A stretch of DNA of 64,000 nucleotides. Origin: Amanita rubescens (taxonomy: Eukaryota > Basidiomycota > Agaricomycetes > Agaricales > Amanitaceae). The position numbers and the translations under genes were made by a program. Numbering within the stretch: the stretch's first letter is position 1; each line of letters starts with the position of its first letter. The notes beneath the pieces are model-generated. The model did not search any database, had not been told where the DNA came from, and was given only the letters and a program-made list of their open reading frames with translations. The DNA lies in the NCBI GenBank assembly GCA_015039365.1, contig WION01000010.1:62001-126000 (forward strand), written 5' to 3'. Positions 34,051-46,000 of this stretch are shown here, piece after piece.

Positions 34051-34764
34051 AGGGGTATATTCATAGTTTGAGCAAAAATGCTATCTATGACGTGAGCTTA
34101 TCTGGTGGATATACTGACCTGTCCAGTTTGGGTGAACAAGAGAGAGGCTTTTGCGGCGCGCTGTCAAGGTTCCGAGATGGACGGTGAATCGTCCGTTCGG
34201 CTTATCTTGACTCTGTAGCGAAATAGCCTCGCGTACGTATGTTTATGCATTTGCTGTATCAACGCAGCAGCCAACGGTAGTAATTAGCGCATTGTCTAAA
34301 TGGCGCGGTCATGATAGGTGATGGACAAGATTTATAGCTGCGTTCGCGATGTAGTTACTAGTAGTGCCCCGTCCAACAACATGTTGAACGCAACAGATGC
34401 GATATACCACACACTCCTTATATTAATGTGGACCTCTGCGACGTTTTTATTTGGAACGTTTGCTACGACCGAAGCCGATTTCCAAACAATCCTTCGGATT
34501 CTTGCATGCCCTGGAGTGGGTACTACTAGATCGTCTTTGGCACGGCAACATTCTGACTATACTAGTGTCCTGAAATCGAGACAGCGGTATGTGAGTTTGG
34601 GATCAATCGACAACGTCTACGGTTAGGTGTCTTGTGTGCGACGGTTGTATTTGGGGTTGCAAGTGCACTGTTATGCTGTTAATTTTGTGGTGGTGGTGGA
34701 GAGAAGAAGAGTTCGATCGAAAGAACGAATACCTTTAAAGATGAACTTGGTGTAAAATTATTAT
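34051..34764 (+). other. Spacer with a possible short gene (34318-34626)
   Basis: An open frame of 102 codons starting MMDKIYSCVRDVV contains one hydrophobic stretch (YHTLLILMWTSATFLFGTF). Without homologues I cannot say whether it is real. The remainder probably includes the promoter of the NYN gene. Confidence 0.25.
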
Positions 34765-37700
34765 ATGGCCTCGTGTTCGTCTTCCATGAGTACAACCACA
34801 GAAGAATCATCGCAATTACCTTTCAGTCCCTTCTCAGACTCGACATCAGTCTCAGATCCAACCTCGGATGAGAATCCAGACTTGGGTCAATTCAACTTTG
34901 TCTTTCGTACTCTCAATCATCTTCAACCTCATCCTTGGATTCCAGCTTTCAATGGTATTTATGCTTCAGAAGAGTCCACCATCGCCGCACCTGAAGGCTC
35001 TACAGTATGGCAACAGCTCCCCATCCTCTCTTATCTCAACTTTTCTTCATCCGAGCTCATCATCGCACCTCTCGAAGAACGCGGCAATTATCTTCAACTT
35101 GCCGTCGCAGACACGTCGAGAACATCAAGTCGCAGTAGCCAGTCGGAAGAAAACGACGACGACGACTCTACGGTGACAGTGGATATTTCCTCGAATGACG
35201 GCGGATTATCGCCAGATTCCCATAGCGAGGAAGAGGAGGAAGAGGACGGTGGGATGCAAGTCCCACTAAGGTGGCAATCACCATTGCGTGCGTACTCCCC
35301 CGCATGGGATTCGGAAGAAAACGCGGACGAATTTGGTCCTTTTGATGGCGCGACCACCGCTTCATCTGGTACAAGACCTACAGAGGATTCCATTTATAAT
35401 CTGCCCGTGTATCACCCTGTTGTCGTGTATAGAGATTCGACAAGCACTCCGTCGTCTGTACAAGATGACCCAATGTCCGTCACGTCGTTGAGAACATTTT
35501 CGATAACTTCTTCCACATCTTCGCTCCCTTCTTTCCCGGCTCATGACGATAACTCGTATTCGGCGCTTTCTGATACATATTCTCTGTTGGAGCGCCCGGC
35601 ATCTTTACCTCATGTGTTCTCTTCTCCGCTCAATGACAACTCCACCCGATCCTCATATTCTGCAAGCTCGTCTCCACCTCGAATAGCTCCGTTTTTGTTG
35701 CGATCTACTTCGCCTCCTTCCGATTCGCTGGAACACGATATCAGCCATCAGCACAGTCACAGTGTACAGCCACAAAGTTCCATACCCCACAACCATCATC
35801 TCCAATATAGACGCTGGACTTCGGGTTCGGGAAGCACGAGCACTATCACATCTGCTTCTACCACCACCAGAGCCACCCACATCGTCAACGACCCAACACA
35901 GGTTCTTACGTCAACGTCGCCCGTTCAGGCTGTGCACTCTCAAGACAATAATTCCGGTTCTGCCTCTTCAGACATTTCAACTCCCTCGGCCAGCACCAGC
36001 GTTTCCGCCGTCGAGGTTCACGACTTGTTTATGGACCTACACAGTATCCGCAATTATGGCACAGCGGGAAGTGAAGATGGCGCGGGTGACGAATCGCTCC
36101 CTTCTCTTGGTTTTTTAGACGAGGCTCTCAAGTTTATAGCAGAAGAAAGGGCAAAATGGGAAGCATCGAGGGATACAGGGAACGTGTCGGGTAGCTTATC
36201 GAGCGACAGCGAAAGATGGAAGAATGAGCTCGGTGAGTATCTTGCCTTGCAACATCCTTTTTTTAACACGTCCCAAGTCGACGCCTATACAATGACAACC
36301 TTTCACTGATTCGTTTTTCTTATGTTAGGAAGTGACTCTGCTCGAGAATCCAACGTGACCAAATCCAGCGCTTCTGATCTCAACCTTGTGCGTCTTTCTC
36401 CCAACTCGCGAAAGAAGAACAACAAGAAGATAAAAAAGATGATCAAATCCGCTGCGGACATCTCGGGGGCTGCGACTCCCATTGTTTCCATCTTGCGCCC
36501 CGATGGGACGATAGTCGGTGGTGGAGCCAGCGACGTTAATCGCAAGAGGCGAAGTTTAGAATCCTCGGGCAGCGGAACGTTGACGCCTAGAATGGGCGTG
36601 GGCACGTGGGCGCAGCACGATCAAATCAATGTGACGCCAAAGAAGGGAAAAGACAAGAGTCTCACCCGCCCGCGGTCTGTGCCGCAGCTCAAGATTTTGA
36701 CCGATCCGGTAGACGCTGTTGCTGCTGCCGATGAGCAGCAACAGCAACAACAAGGGCGAGAGCGGGATGTCCACCGGGATGTGCGGGTGCAGGTTGTCGC
36801 GCAGAGGAAGCATGCCAATGTCAACATTGCAAACGCGCAGACGCACGCGGTCAATACTAAACGTGCGAGGTTGCAAAATCTCGCCAAGCAATTGCAGGGA
36901 TTGTTCCCCGACGACAGGGCTCGTCTCGATTACGTTCTCAAGTCGCTCCAGAAGCAGAAATTGTGGAAGTCCAAGGAGAAGAAGGAGAAGCACAAGGCAT
37001 CAGAGAGTAGCGGTGAAGATAGGATAGTGTTTGAGGATGAAGATGAAGAATTAGATCCTAGAGGAAGGCCTCCTCGAAAAGGAGATACTTTGGTTCACGT
37101 TTTCATTGATCAGTGAGTTTTGCTGTTGTCCATCCAACCTGATATGGTATTTACTTTTTTTTTCGCAGCTCTAACATTCTTTTTGGTCTCTTGGCTCATC
37201 TCAAACGACATCCTCCACGAAGGCCACTCCCACCTACGCCAGCTAACACCAAACCTGTTTCGTCAGCTCCCGCGTCGCCCGCTGGTACAGACTTTACAAG
37301 TATACCCTCTGCATCAACTATACTACCTCTTCCTTCATTTGCTACCGCTCGCGTGCGGATACCCCTCGAAGCAGAAGAGCACGAAACAAGCGGTAGGGCG
37401 GCGCAAGTCGACAACAACCCTGATGCAAAGACTAGACGTCGCGTTAGACATTTATCTCATACGGCTCTATCTCTCATTTTGGAAAGAGGAAGACCAGTTA
37501 CTCGTCGAGTATTGGTCACTTCCAGCCCGCTTTATCAGCCTATGGATGGAATGGAGAGATTAGGTTATCAAGTCAGCGTGTTTCTCAGAGTTCCTGATTT
37601 AGGTAAGGGTGTTGGTTGTGTTTCTTGGCTTGATGCTAATACTGAACCCACCACAGGCGACGGTATGGACCGCACCGAACGGTATAGAGATCGCCATCAC

Positions 37701-38552
37701 CATCATCGAGAAATTTCCATCAACCGAACTAGTCCTACGTTAGCCAGAAGGAAAACACATTCTGGAATATCTAAATCTTCAAGCTCGGGCTCGGCTTCTG
37801 GGTCAGTTCGCGAATAATACCAAACAAGAGCAGCCCTAGAAAGAATAAATCGCATACGAAACCTAGACCCTTGTCGGGAGGCAACGGTGCATTGGGTGAC
37901 ATGTTCCATTTCGGCGGGCGCGGTGGTAGTGGCGGCGGCGGCGGACGACGACGACAACAGCAACAGCAACAGGATGGAAGTGATGTACCCGCTTCTGCGC
38001 CTTCGTCGTATAATGGTACGACGACTGGTGCGCTTTTGCATAGTGCGATGCTTGCGCGGGCTAGTGGCAGCAACGGCGCAGGTGGTACCGACTCCGGTGC
38101 TGCTGTTAATGGTGGTGCTACCAATGCGGCGGCGGCAATAGTACACCGCACAGAATACGGTTCCGCGAACAAGGAGTTGACGAGTTGTTGCAGTTGAAAT
38201 TGCATCAAGCCTTGGCTGCCGAGGATGATGTACCGGAGGGAGCGACGATCGTGCTTGCCACTGGGGATGGCAATGTTGGACAGTTTAACGAGGAAGGGTT
38301 TCTTGGTCCCGTACGAACGGCTTTGAAACGTGGGTGGAAGGTTGAGTTGTATTCTTGGGTAGGAGGGTTGAGTGAGTTGTGTTTTGCGGGTTTTTGTTTC
38401 TGTTTGGTGGCTGACCGACTGCTTTGCTAGGCCGCGCTTGGAAGAGAGAGTTTGGAGAAGATAGCGTATGGGGGAAGAGTGGCAAGTTCCGAGTGATCGG
38501 AATGGAGCAATTCGCATCTAGTCTTGTGGAAGATGGGTGGGTTGAAGTCTGA
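34765..38552 (+). CDS. NYN-domain (PIN-like RNase fold) protein with long disordered regions
   Basis: Exons: 34765-36232, 36329-37112, 37169-37602, then from 37657 to the end at 38552 with two or three further introns (one about 38363-38430). The first 730 residues are Ser/Thr-, Asp/Glu- and Gln-rich and look disordered. The NYN domain starts VHVFIDHSNILFGLLAHLK (acidic Asp near residue 749) and continues with RRVLVTSSPL and YQVSVFLRVPD. It is then interrupted by a low-complexity insert (His, Ser, Gly, Gln runs) and resumes with REQGVDELLQLKL, IVLATGDGN and WKVELYSWVGGLSRAWKREF. The family is a predicted Mg2+-dependent RNase fold, and the four acidic positions expected for metal binding can be placed. 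Splicing around 37790-38160 is uncertain; the short intron candidates there are GT-AG. Confidence 0.8.
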
Positions 38553-39003
38553 CAAGACATATTTAGATCATCAAATATTCATTCGTTGTAACCTGTAACA
38601 ACAACAGCAGCACGAAGCAAAAAGAAAGAAAAAACAAAAAGGCATCATTGATGTACAACAGAAATTATATATATATCATTTGCATTGAGATTGGATGGAG
38701 TTGGTCGTACAGATAAATGGAAAAAAAAATGAGTTACACATAAGTAAACAACAATGAGCGAGGAACTGTCCATATGCGGCGTTGATATGGTACATCTCCA
38801 AGTTGTACACAGAGAGAGAGGAGAGAGAGTATTGCACAGTGAGGAAATAAAATGAAAAAAAGACAGCTAGAGGAGTGGCGGTGACGAATGTTGAGTTTCA
38901 TGTTTGATATATCTTCATAGTAGTTTCAACCTCCCAAAGAGAATAAAGGCTAGATTCAGTAAAAGATGGTGCGTCTTGCGCATCTCGAGGTGGTGTGGCT
39001 CCG
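38553..39003. other. 3' intergenic region between convergent genes
   Basis: No gene. It contains A-rich runs, an AT dinucleotide run near 38670 and GA-repeat DNA at about 38810-38830. Confidence 0.4.
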
Positions 39004-40442
39004 TCAATCCATTTCCATTTCCATATCCATGCCATCCCATTCATGGACGCGGTTCTTTCTCTTTTCGTCTCTTCCGAAACCTCTCCATGCGTGTTCTTCC
39101 ACACCGTCGTCGCTATACCTTCTCCCGACAAAGCTACGCCAGGATTTCTCAGTATAGCCCGCCATCTCGTAGTCCTCTTCGCCGGACGTGGAGACCGAGC
39201 GAGACCGAGAGCCAGAGGCGACAGATACGGGAAGAGAGCCCGAGCCGGAACGTGAATGTGACAGGCTGTCTTCTAGCGGAGATGAAAGTTTATCTCGTTT
39301 AGAGTCTTCCTCCTCTTCCACGAAAGGAGTGACAGAACCTCGCGCAGGTGCGGACATGGGAGCCGTTGCTTCGTCAGTGCCATCGGCTTTCGCATTAGGA
39401 ATGCCCACTAATCCGGGGCGGAGTTGCGCCAGGCCGTTGTTGGTTGTGGGAAGGTCGTAATCATGTAACCTGGGACCGGATCCATGTGTCGAAGAGCGAA
39501 GAAATTCGGTTCCCAAGGTTGGAACTGACTTGCTTGTGGTAGTTGGGAAATGGCCCTGGGTAGGTGATACAGGACTAAAGCCCGAGTTTGAACCGGACAC
39601 GTGGGGAGAGTATGTGGTGAGATTAGCATTCTCTGGTATTGGAAGTGAACCTCCTGAGAGGAAAGATGGCCAAAGCGAGCGGTCATCTGGGAGGGAAGAG
39701 GATGGGGAAAGGTGGGAAAGTATTGCTGCGGCCTATAGCTAATCAAAAAAAAAGTACGTAGCAGAAGATAAAAACATGACTCACCTCAAGCAACTGAACT
39801 TGTTGATGCTTGCTCAAGACGTATTTGGATGCTTCTCTCCAATGAGGAGTATGCTCCCAACGATGCTTGATGAGACAAGAGGGATGGCGATAGATCTGCT
39901 CAAGTCTCAAGCATGACGGCAGGAGAAAACTAAAGACGGGAACATGCCTTTGAACAGCTCTCGCATTTGTGGTCTACGCCTCGCTTCCTGTTCTTTCCAT
40001 TTGCGATTGGTATAGGTGCAGCAGCGTCGGAAGAAAAGCTGCTGGTATTGGTGGCATTGTCGGCAGACTCGAGTTTGAGTGTTTGGGGGAAGCTCCCTTG
40101 CGTAGGAGGACTGACAAGAGCGTCAGAAGCAGAACCAAGGGAGGCGGAGATATGGTGGGTTGAAGGAGGAGGAGACGAAGAGAGGGATAAAGAAGCTAAC
40201 GACAACGCTGCGGCGGTAGGAGGCCTGGTTATGAGTGAGTATGACTTGCTACAGGGAAGAAAGTAAATGTACGTGGGACGGTTAGCAGCGTCTCTAGCAT
40301 CACTGAGTCTCCTTCTTGTCTTTCCTGTTGAAGAGAGACGTCTATGATGCTTTGTGAATGGCCCAGGAAGAGGAATTGGTTGAGCGCTAGCAGCAGCGAT
40401 TGAGAGAGATAAAAGACTTGTGGTGGAAGTTTGTTGAGACAT
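39004..40442 (-). CDS. C2H2 zinc-finger protein (putative transcription factor)
   Basis: Start MSQQTSTTSLLSLSIAAASA at 40442. A GT-AG intron lies after RDAANRPT, followed by a Ser/Pro-rich stretch, then a basic segment NGKNRKRGVDHKCESCSK. The next exon reads IYRHPSCLIKHRWEH, so the joined finger has C-x2-C-x12-H-x3-H spacing, a classical C2H2 finger. The intron splitting the finger begins AAAG/GCATGT, a GC-AG junction instead of GT-AG. After HWREASKYVLSKHQQVQLLE and another intron comes a Ser-rich, acidic C-terminal half ending in DGMDMEMEMD. A single finger with a basic flank suggests a DNA-binding nuclear protein. The target is unknown. Confidence 0.72.
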
Positions 40443-40869
40443 GCGAAATCGAAATCGACGTCGACCGTCCTTTCCTTTTCTGGTTGTCTCTTCTGCCGCC
40501 CCCCGCCACAGGTCGGCTGCTGCACGTGGCACTGCAACCAAAAACCACAGCACCCAGGATTCCCGCGTGGTCCCCCACCGTGGTACTAACTAGGCGGCAC
40601 TCTGGTTGACTGCGCAGATCAGACGGGATGCGGTACTTTCAGAGTCCTATGGCCGTGGATGATTATTTGTATTCTAGATATCCTATATACCTATTGTACC
40701 ACTTGCCAGCCGATCCCGTCGCCACCGTCGCAAATTTAGAAGAATGGGAGTAATGTCACCTCGGCATTCGGAAACGCTTATGCCGTTCAAATCAGGAATG
40801 CCGATGGTGGTCCTCGCAGGTTACAGTCGCCGGGTTTCAGCACTAGTCATATTTCGCCCCTGAGGCGCA
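40443..40869. other. Upstream region of the zinc-finger gene
   Basis: No gene is seen. It ends where module M3 begins, near 40870. Confidence 0.4.
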
Positions 40870-41815
40870 TCATTCTATGACGCACCGCGACGAGGATATC
40901 AACGCGTCAACGCGTCGGCCCCACCGCGTCCTGTCAAAACAAGTGCAGACGAACGCGTCTGTCTCAGTTCTAAAAGTCTATATAACCAGCTCACTTTTCA
41001 CTCACCATACTTCGTGCCCTCTCTTCTCTCACTCGCCCTCAAGACTTCGACCTCGCTGCTCGCCTCGACCACCTCCTCCCATTTCGTTTTTTTCTTCTTT
41101 TCGGACAGCCGGGTCCATCATCCACCAATCAAGGACACATGCAAGAGCCGCCAGCCCCAAATGACTTGTACGTATCGTTTACTTTTGCAGTTTTGCCAAA
41201 CACGCTGATGGTATTCCCCGAAGTTGATGACGGCTGCCCACACCAATGAGTGTCGGGCGATCCTTGAGGAATAGTGTCCCTTGGGAGCACCCGCGCAATT
41301 GCGCTAGTGACATCTTTCAAATACACCCCTCATAGGATGGATGTGATACAACCACTTGGGCGATATGCTCACATCCGGTCTCTCACTAGTCTGGCTGGCC
41401 GCAGAGGAATAGTGTCCCTTGGGAGCACGCCTTGGCGCGTGACATCTTTCAAATACACCCCTCTTGCATTCAGAAGCTGTGTCCTACCGGTCGTCGCCAA
41501 TGTGCGACTTTTTCCTTTTTTTATTCCATCCCTCTCCCCGCCCTGGACCGGACTGGCCGACGCCCAAGAATGAAGACGCAAGAATCCAGGAGGCGATAAG
41601 GTGAGTTCCTATTTGCTTCTTTTTTTCTTCCTAGTGGTGTCCTTTTTCAGTGTCAAGTTGATGGATCGTGGGGTAGCGGAGGGGGGAAGGAAGTTCGTAG
41701 GTAGTTCCCAGGGAAGGGGGAAGACCCCTCGTGCTCCCTTGTCGTGGGCCCTGGGCTTAAGACCTCTTGGTCGACCAAAGCACGTTTAAAATTTAGTATC
41801 ATTGTAGTAGGGAAG
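40870..41815 (+). repeat. Module M, copy 3
   Basis: Inverted relative to M1 and M2. It carries TATATAA at 40979-40985, the MQEPPAPNDLYVS start at about 41139, which here ends early at CPHQ, and the two 60 bp direct repeats at 41271-41338 and 41408-41467. The palindrome region lies at about 41735-41795. Its outer end is shorter than in the other copies. It lies tail-to-tail with F copy 5. Confidence 0.65.
40979..40985 (+). promoter_or_regulatory. TATA box of module M3
   Basis: TATATAA is followed by a CTCACTTTTCACTCACC leader, identical in position to M1 and M4. Confidence 0.5.
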
Positions 41816-42048
41816 TGGGAGCAATGCAAATGGGAATTTAGTTGTGGACTCGGAAGTGCTTGTCGTTATTGAGGTTGTCATCTCGAAAATATTTCTTTAT
41901 TACAACGATAAGAATTTGAGAATCACATCGTAAAGTCAACCGTACCAACGGAGTTGAGCCACAAATCTGCGATGTCGGCCAAAAATTCCTACAAGCAAAG
42001 GAAAGGTTGTGTCTAGCGCATTTTATATTGGTATAGGCCTACTAAAAG
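41816..42048 (-). repeat. 3' flank of F unit, copy 5 (shortened)
   Basis: This is homologous to the first part of the other F flanks (TTTATTACAACGATAAGAAT segment). It is only about 230 bp long where the other M-containing copies have about 540, so an internal deletion is likely. Confidence 0.55.
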
Positions 42049-42943
42049 TCACGGAAGGTCCTCAAAATTGCGCGGTAAGGTCGCCGCGCCATTCATCAAC
42101 GTTGACTCTGGGGTGCACCTTGACTGAAGGAATAGCGCCCCTTCAAAAGGGCGTTGGACGTGGCCATCATAGTCTTTGATCAAGTCTTTCACCGGCTCTA
42201 CGATTTTGAGAACGCGCAAACCCATCACCTCTTTCTCCGGACGTTGGGGACCTACATTGACTTCCAGTTGGACCACGCCGCTTCCTAGTGAAATCATTAT
42301 TTATATGGTTTGTTCAAAACTGCCATGATAACTTACCACCATATGGGCAGACACGGGCCCGGGTGGGGCAGTCCCTAATCGGGGAGTAAATTCTACAAAA
42401 ACCAAGTTGATCTTTTGTTGCAGTGTAGAATGCAAGTCGATTCGTGTCGAAACGGAGGAAAAAGGGCTGGCGAAAGTAATATAGGATAGGACGTCTCGAT
42501 CCGATACCATATGACTTGTGCAGTGCTCTCTTCGTGACCCATGTATCCAGCGTCGTCTGCGAGACAAGATCATCGAGCATCAACTGTCCCCGAAAGTAGA
42601 GGTAGCTGGCTTGATTAGCCAAGACGGATAGGGGGATTGACCAGGGGTTAAACTTGTCGGACGACAACAGATCCTTGCCGTTGGGGAAATCTTCTAGACT
42701 ATTTGCGCAACGGAAGCGGATTTCACCGACAAAAGGCGGAGCTTTGGGAGGGGTGTGGTAGTAAAGGAATCCGCGTGTGTTCGGAGGAAAAGGGACTTGG
42801 TTGTTGTGTTTGAGACCTCGGAGGGGCGTTGACCTGGATGGTAGCTTTATTGCGGGCCACACCAAGCCTGAAATATCAATCAAATCTGACGGTCGTAAAC
42901 GCTTTGGACATAACGTCGAAACGACGCGCGAAGGAAGTGGCAT
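42049..42943 (-). CDS. F family protein, copy 5, intact (280 aa)
   Basis: Exons are 42337-42943 and 42049-42284 with the conserved intron position. The protein starts MPLPSRVVSTLCPKRL and has all exon 1 blocks (PNTRGFLYYHTPPKAPPFVG, NGKDLL, NPWSIP, YYFRQPFFLRF, TATKDQLGF). Exon 2 is intact but more diverged: VNVGPQRPEKEV, then LRVLKIVEPVKDLI and QRPFEGAL. Cysteine replaces tyrosine in the block before the intron (VCPYG). No DNA2 tail precedes it; the upstream DNA is the promoter region of the NACHT gene, about 130 bp away and divergent. Confidence 0.72.
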
Positions 42944-43076
42944 GAAACAAGGATGTTACTATTGAATCTCACGTTTCATTTGCAGATATGCTCTCTCGTC
43001 TCGCACCTATCCCGCGTTTCCAATATAGACGCCGTGGCAAAGTAAAGCTGTACAAGCCGAAATTACTGTTTTGCTA

Positions 43077-46000
43077 ATGGACGTGGACGACCGATCTACA
43101 GCAAGGAAGAAAAGAGTATTAAACTTCGAATTCTTTCGAGATCAGAGAGATCAGAAGCGATCCAAAGAGTCAACCGCTAGTCACCCAAATCTGACACGGG
43201 TTTCTGGCGATATTATTCCAGGAAACAACGTGGCAGGAAGTGGTAAGTACTATGTACTGTCCTGGATTCCCAATTTCCCACCTCACGACTCGCCCATCAT
43301 CCAGAAACTACCACCTCGTTCCAGTCCGCAAGACCTCATTCATCAAGCGTTCCAGGGCTGCGGGGCTCCACCGTATGTCAAGGTGAGATTACAATATGCC
43401 GAATCCTCGCATCTGAGAGATTGACCTCGGACACGTCTCAAAGGGCACGGCGGCGAAACCAGCCGTACTTCGACTTCTATCCCATGTAGTTCAACATCCA
43501 TCTTTCCAACACCCGACACCTCAGGAAACAGATCTTCAACCTTTCCCGATGCGCATCATCAAACACAAGGCTCAAAATCGACAGCCAAAGATATACTCGC
43601 AGTCGCTTGGACCGGTATGGAAATGTTGCTCAAGAAGGTCGAGGGGTGTCTCAGTGGAACTCCAGCAAAGGAGCCCGTTGCCGTTGTTAACGCCATCATT
43701 GACATAAAAAATGTACATTGTCAGTCTCAATGGACCCCACACCTACTGATTCTCTGCTTCAGGCGGTTAAAGACAACAAGAGCGCCATCGAAAGACTCAT
43801 CGTCCAGACTGCTGAAAGACTCCTCGCCGTGGATACGGCCGTGGACCAAGGTATCCCCAACTCTGCAAAGCCACGAATGATGGACTTCTCCGGGTAGGCC
43901 ATTCACTTACGAAAATCAGAGACAATAACCAATGTGTGCAGGATCCTTCGGCATGAAATCCGCAGGCTAGAGCAAATGGCATCAAAATGGACACTTGTAC
44001 GGGTATTGGAGAACGAAGCAGACAGGAAGGCAATAGAGGACATATTCAAACGGATTGATTGGGCTACGAAGACTTTCAGGTCAACCCAAACCTCCTATCG
44101 GTTTACCAACTCACTCATCCGTCGCATCCAGCTCGACATCGCCTGGACCACCGAGAGACAGGTGAATGTCACACTCTCTGAGATCAAGGTAAATATCAAA
44201 ATCCTCTACTAGGACGGCACTGATTGTCCATTAGTTATTACAGCTTGACCATGTTCGCGCTCGGAAGGCAATCTACAACGCTGACTTGGGGGGCGGGGTG
44301 ACAGTGACCCGCGATCCATGCACAGAAGGAACGCGCGAGGAGATCCTAAAGGATATAATTGCATGGGCCAACTCGCCGGACGGTCCGCCTGTCTTCTGGC
44401 TGACCGGCCAAGCTGGCTCCGGCAAGACGACCATCGCATATACCGTTGCCCAACACTTCGACGGGCTTGAGAAGAACGAACATACTGGACGACATACCGT
44501 CTTGGGCGGCACCTTTTTTTGTTCCCGCCAATTTGAAGAGACAAGAAGACAAATTCATATTATTCCCACCCTTGTATACCAACTTGCTCGAAAGTCGAGA
44601 TCGTACGCCCATGCTTTGCACGAATCCGACAAGTTCGACTCGGCCGACAAGTTGACCGAGCAGATGGAGAACCTCTTTGTTGGTCCATGGCAGCAGTCCG
44701 AACCCCGACGTTATACGGAGCTCCCACCTTACCTCATCATCGTTGATGCATTGGATGAGATTGAGGTCGTTGGAGGGTCCAAGTTTCTTCAAGACATACT
44801 CAAGGTAGTCAACCAACGTTCCCTACAAGGACTCAAGTTTCTTGTCACAAGCCGACCAGATCCCCATGTCGTCGAACTGTGCAAGTCCTTCTCGTCCAAC
44901 GCTGTCTGTCGCCTGCAAGATGTGCCGATTGAGCATGTAGGATCAGATATCACCAAGTACCTGCATGTCAAGCTTCCGAACTTCGCGGGCAAGCCAGAGC
45001 TGGAGACCACGGTACAGCTGGCGGACGGTCTTTTCATTTCCGCCGCAACCATTGTGAGGTATTTGACACCACGTCCATGGATCACAGTAGATGAGCAGTG
45101 CAAGCTACTGGGCAAGTTGCATGTCCGGCAATCATTTTCAACGAGTAGTACAAGGCGACCGTTATTAATCGACGAGCTATACCAGCAAATCCTGCGTGAT
45201 GCGTTTTCTGACCTTGACGACGACCTCTTCAACTCTCGTCTGCGCATCCTCCATACTTTCCTCTGTACATTTGAACGCACATCCACCTCTCTTGCTGCTG
45301 CCCTCCTCTCTGAATCTGATGCAACTGCGATCGCTGTCTTGAAGGAACTTCACGCAGTTCTCTATTGCAAAGATAACCAGGTCCTTTGGTACCACGCATC
45401 ATTTCCCGACTTCATCTTCAGTCAGACACGATCAACGTTCGAGCTCGACGGTCGTCGGATTTCCATGTCAATCAAGCCCCACCACCATGCTCTTCTCACA
45501 AAGTATTGCTTCGATGTCATGTTGAAGTTGCTGCGTTTCAATATCGGTGACGTACGATCGTCGTTCGTACTCGATTCTGAGGACCCAGAGCTGACGCAGC
45601 GGATCGACGCCAATATCAAAGCCATCCTGAGGTACGCCTCTCGGCACTGGGCTCATCATTTGGCCCTAACTGATGAAACGAACGTCGATGGCGAGGATCT
45701 GTGTGATTGTATCACAGACTTTCTCCGTATCCGCATTCTCTTCTGGATTGAGGCCATGAACCTACTGAGATCCAGCCATCAGTGTGCCTCGATGCTTCAA
45801 TCTACACGTGGGTGGGTCTTGAAGGTGAGAATATTATCACTTTGGATGCACAGTTTCAAACGCTGGTCGGTCAGAACAGGAACGGGCAATTCGAGCTTGC
45901 TGCCTAACATTGCTGAAGCAGCCAATTTCGCTACTTACTTCGCTGCACATCCACCAGCTTTGTCTACACCGCACCTGTACATCTCAGCGTTGGCGACCTG

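Noticed and set aside
36720..36990. Minus-strand frames with Leu, Cys or Arg runs
   Set aside because: They are antisense shadows of the Gln- and Lys-rich coding sequence of the NYN gene.
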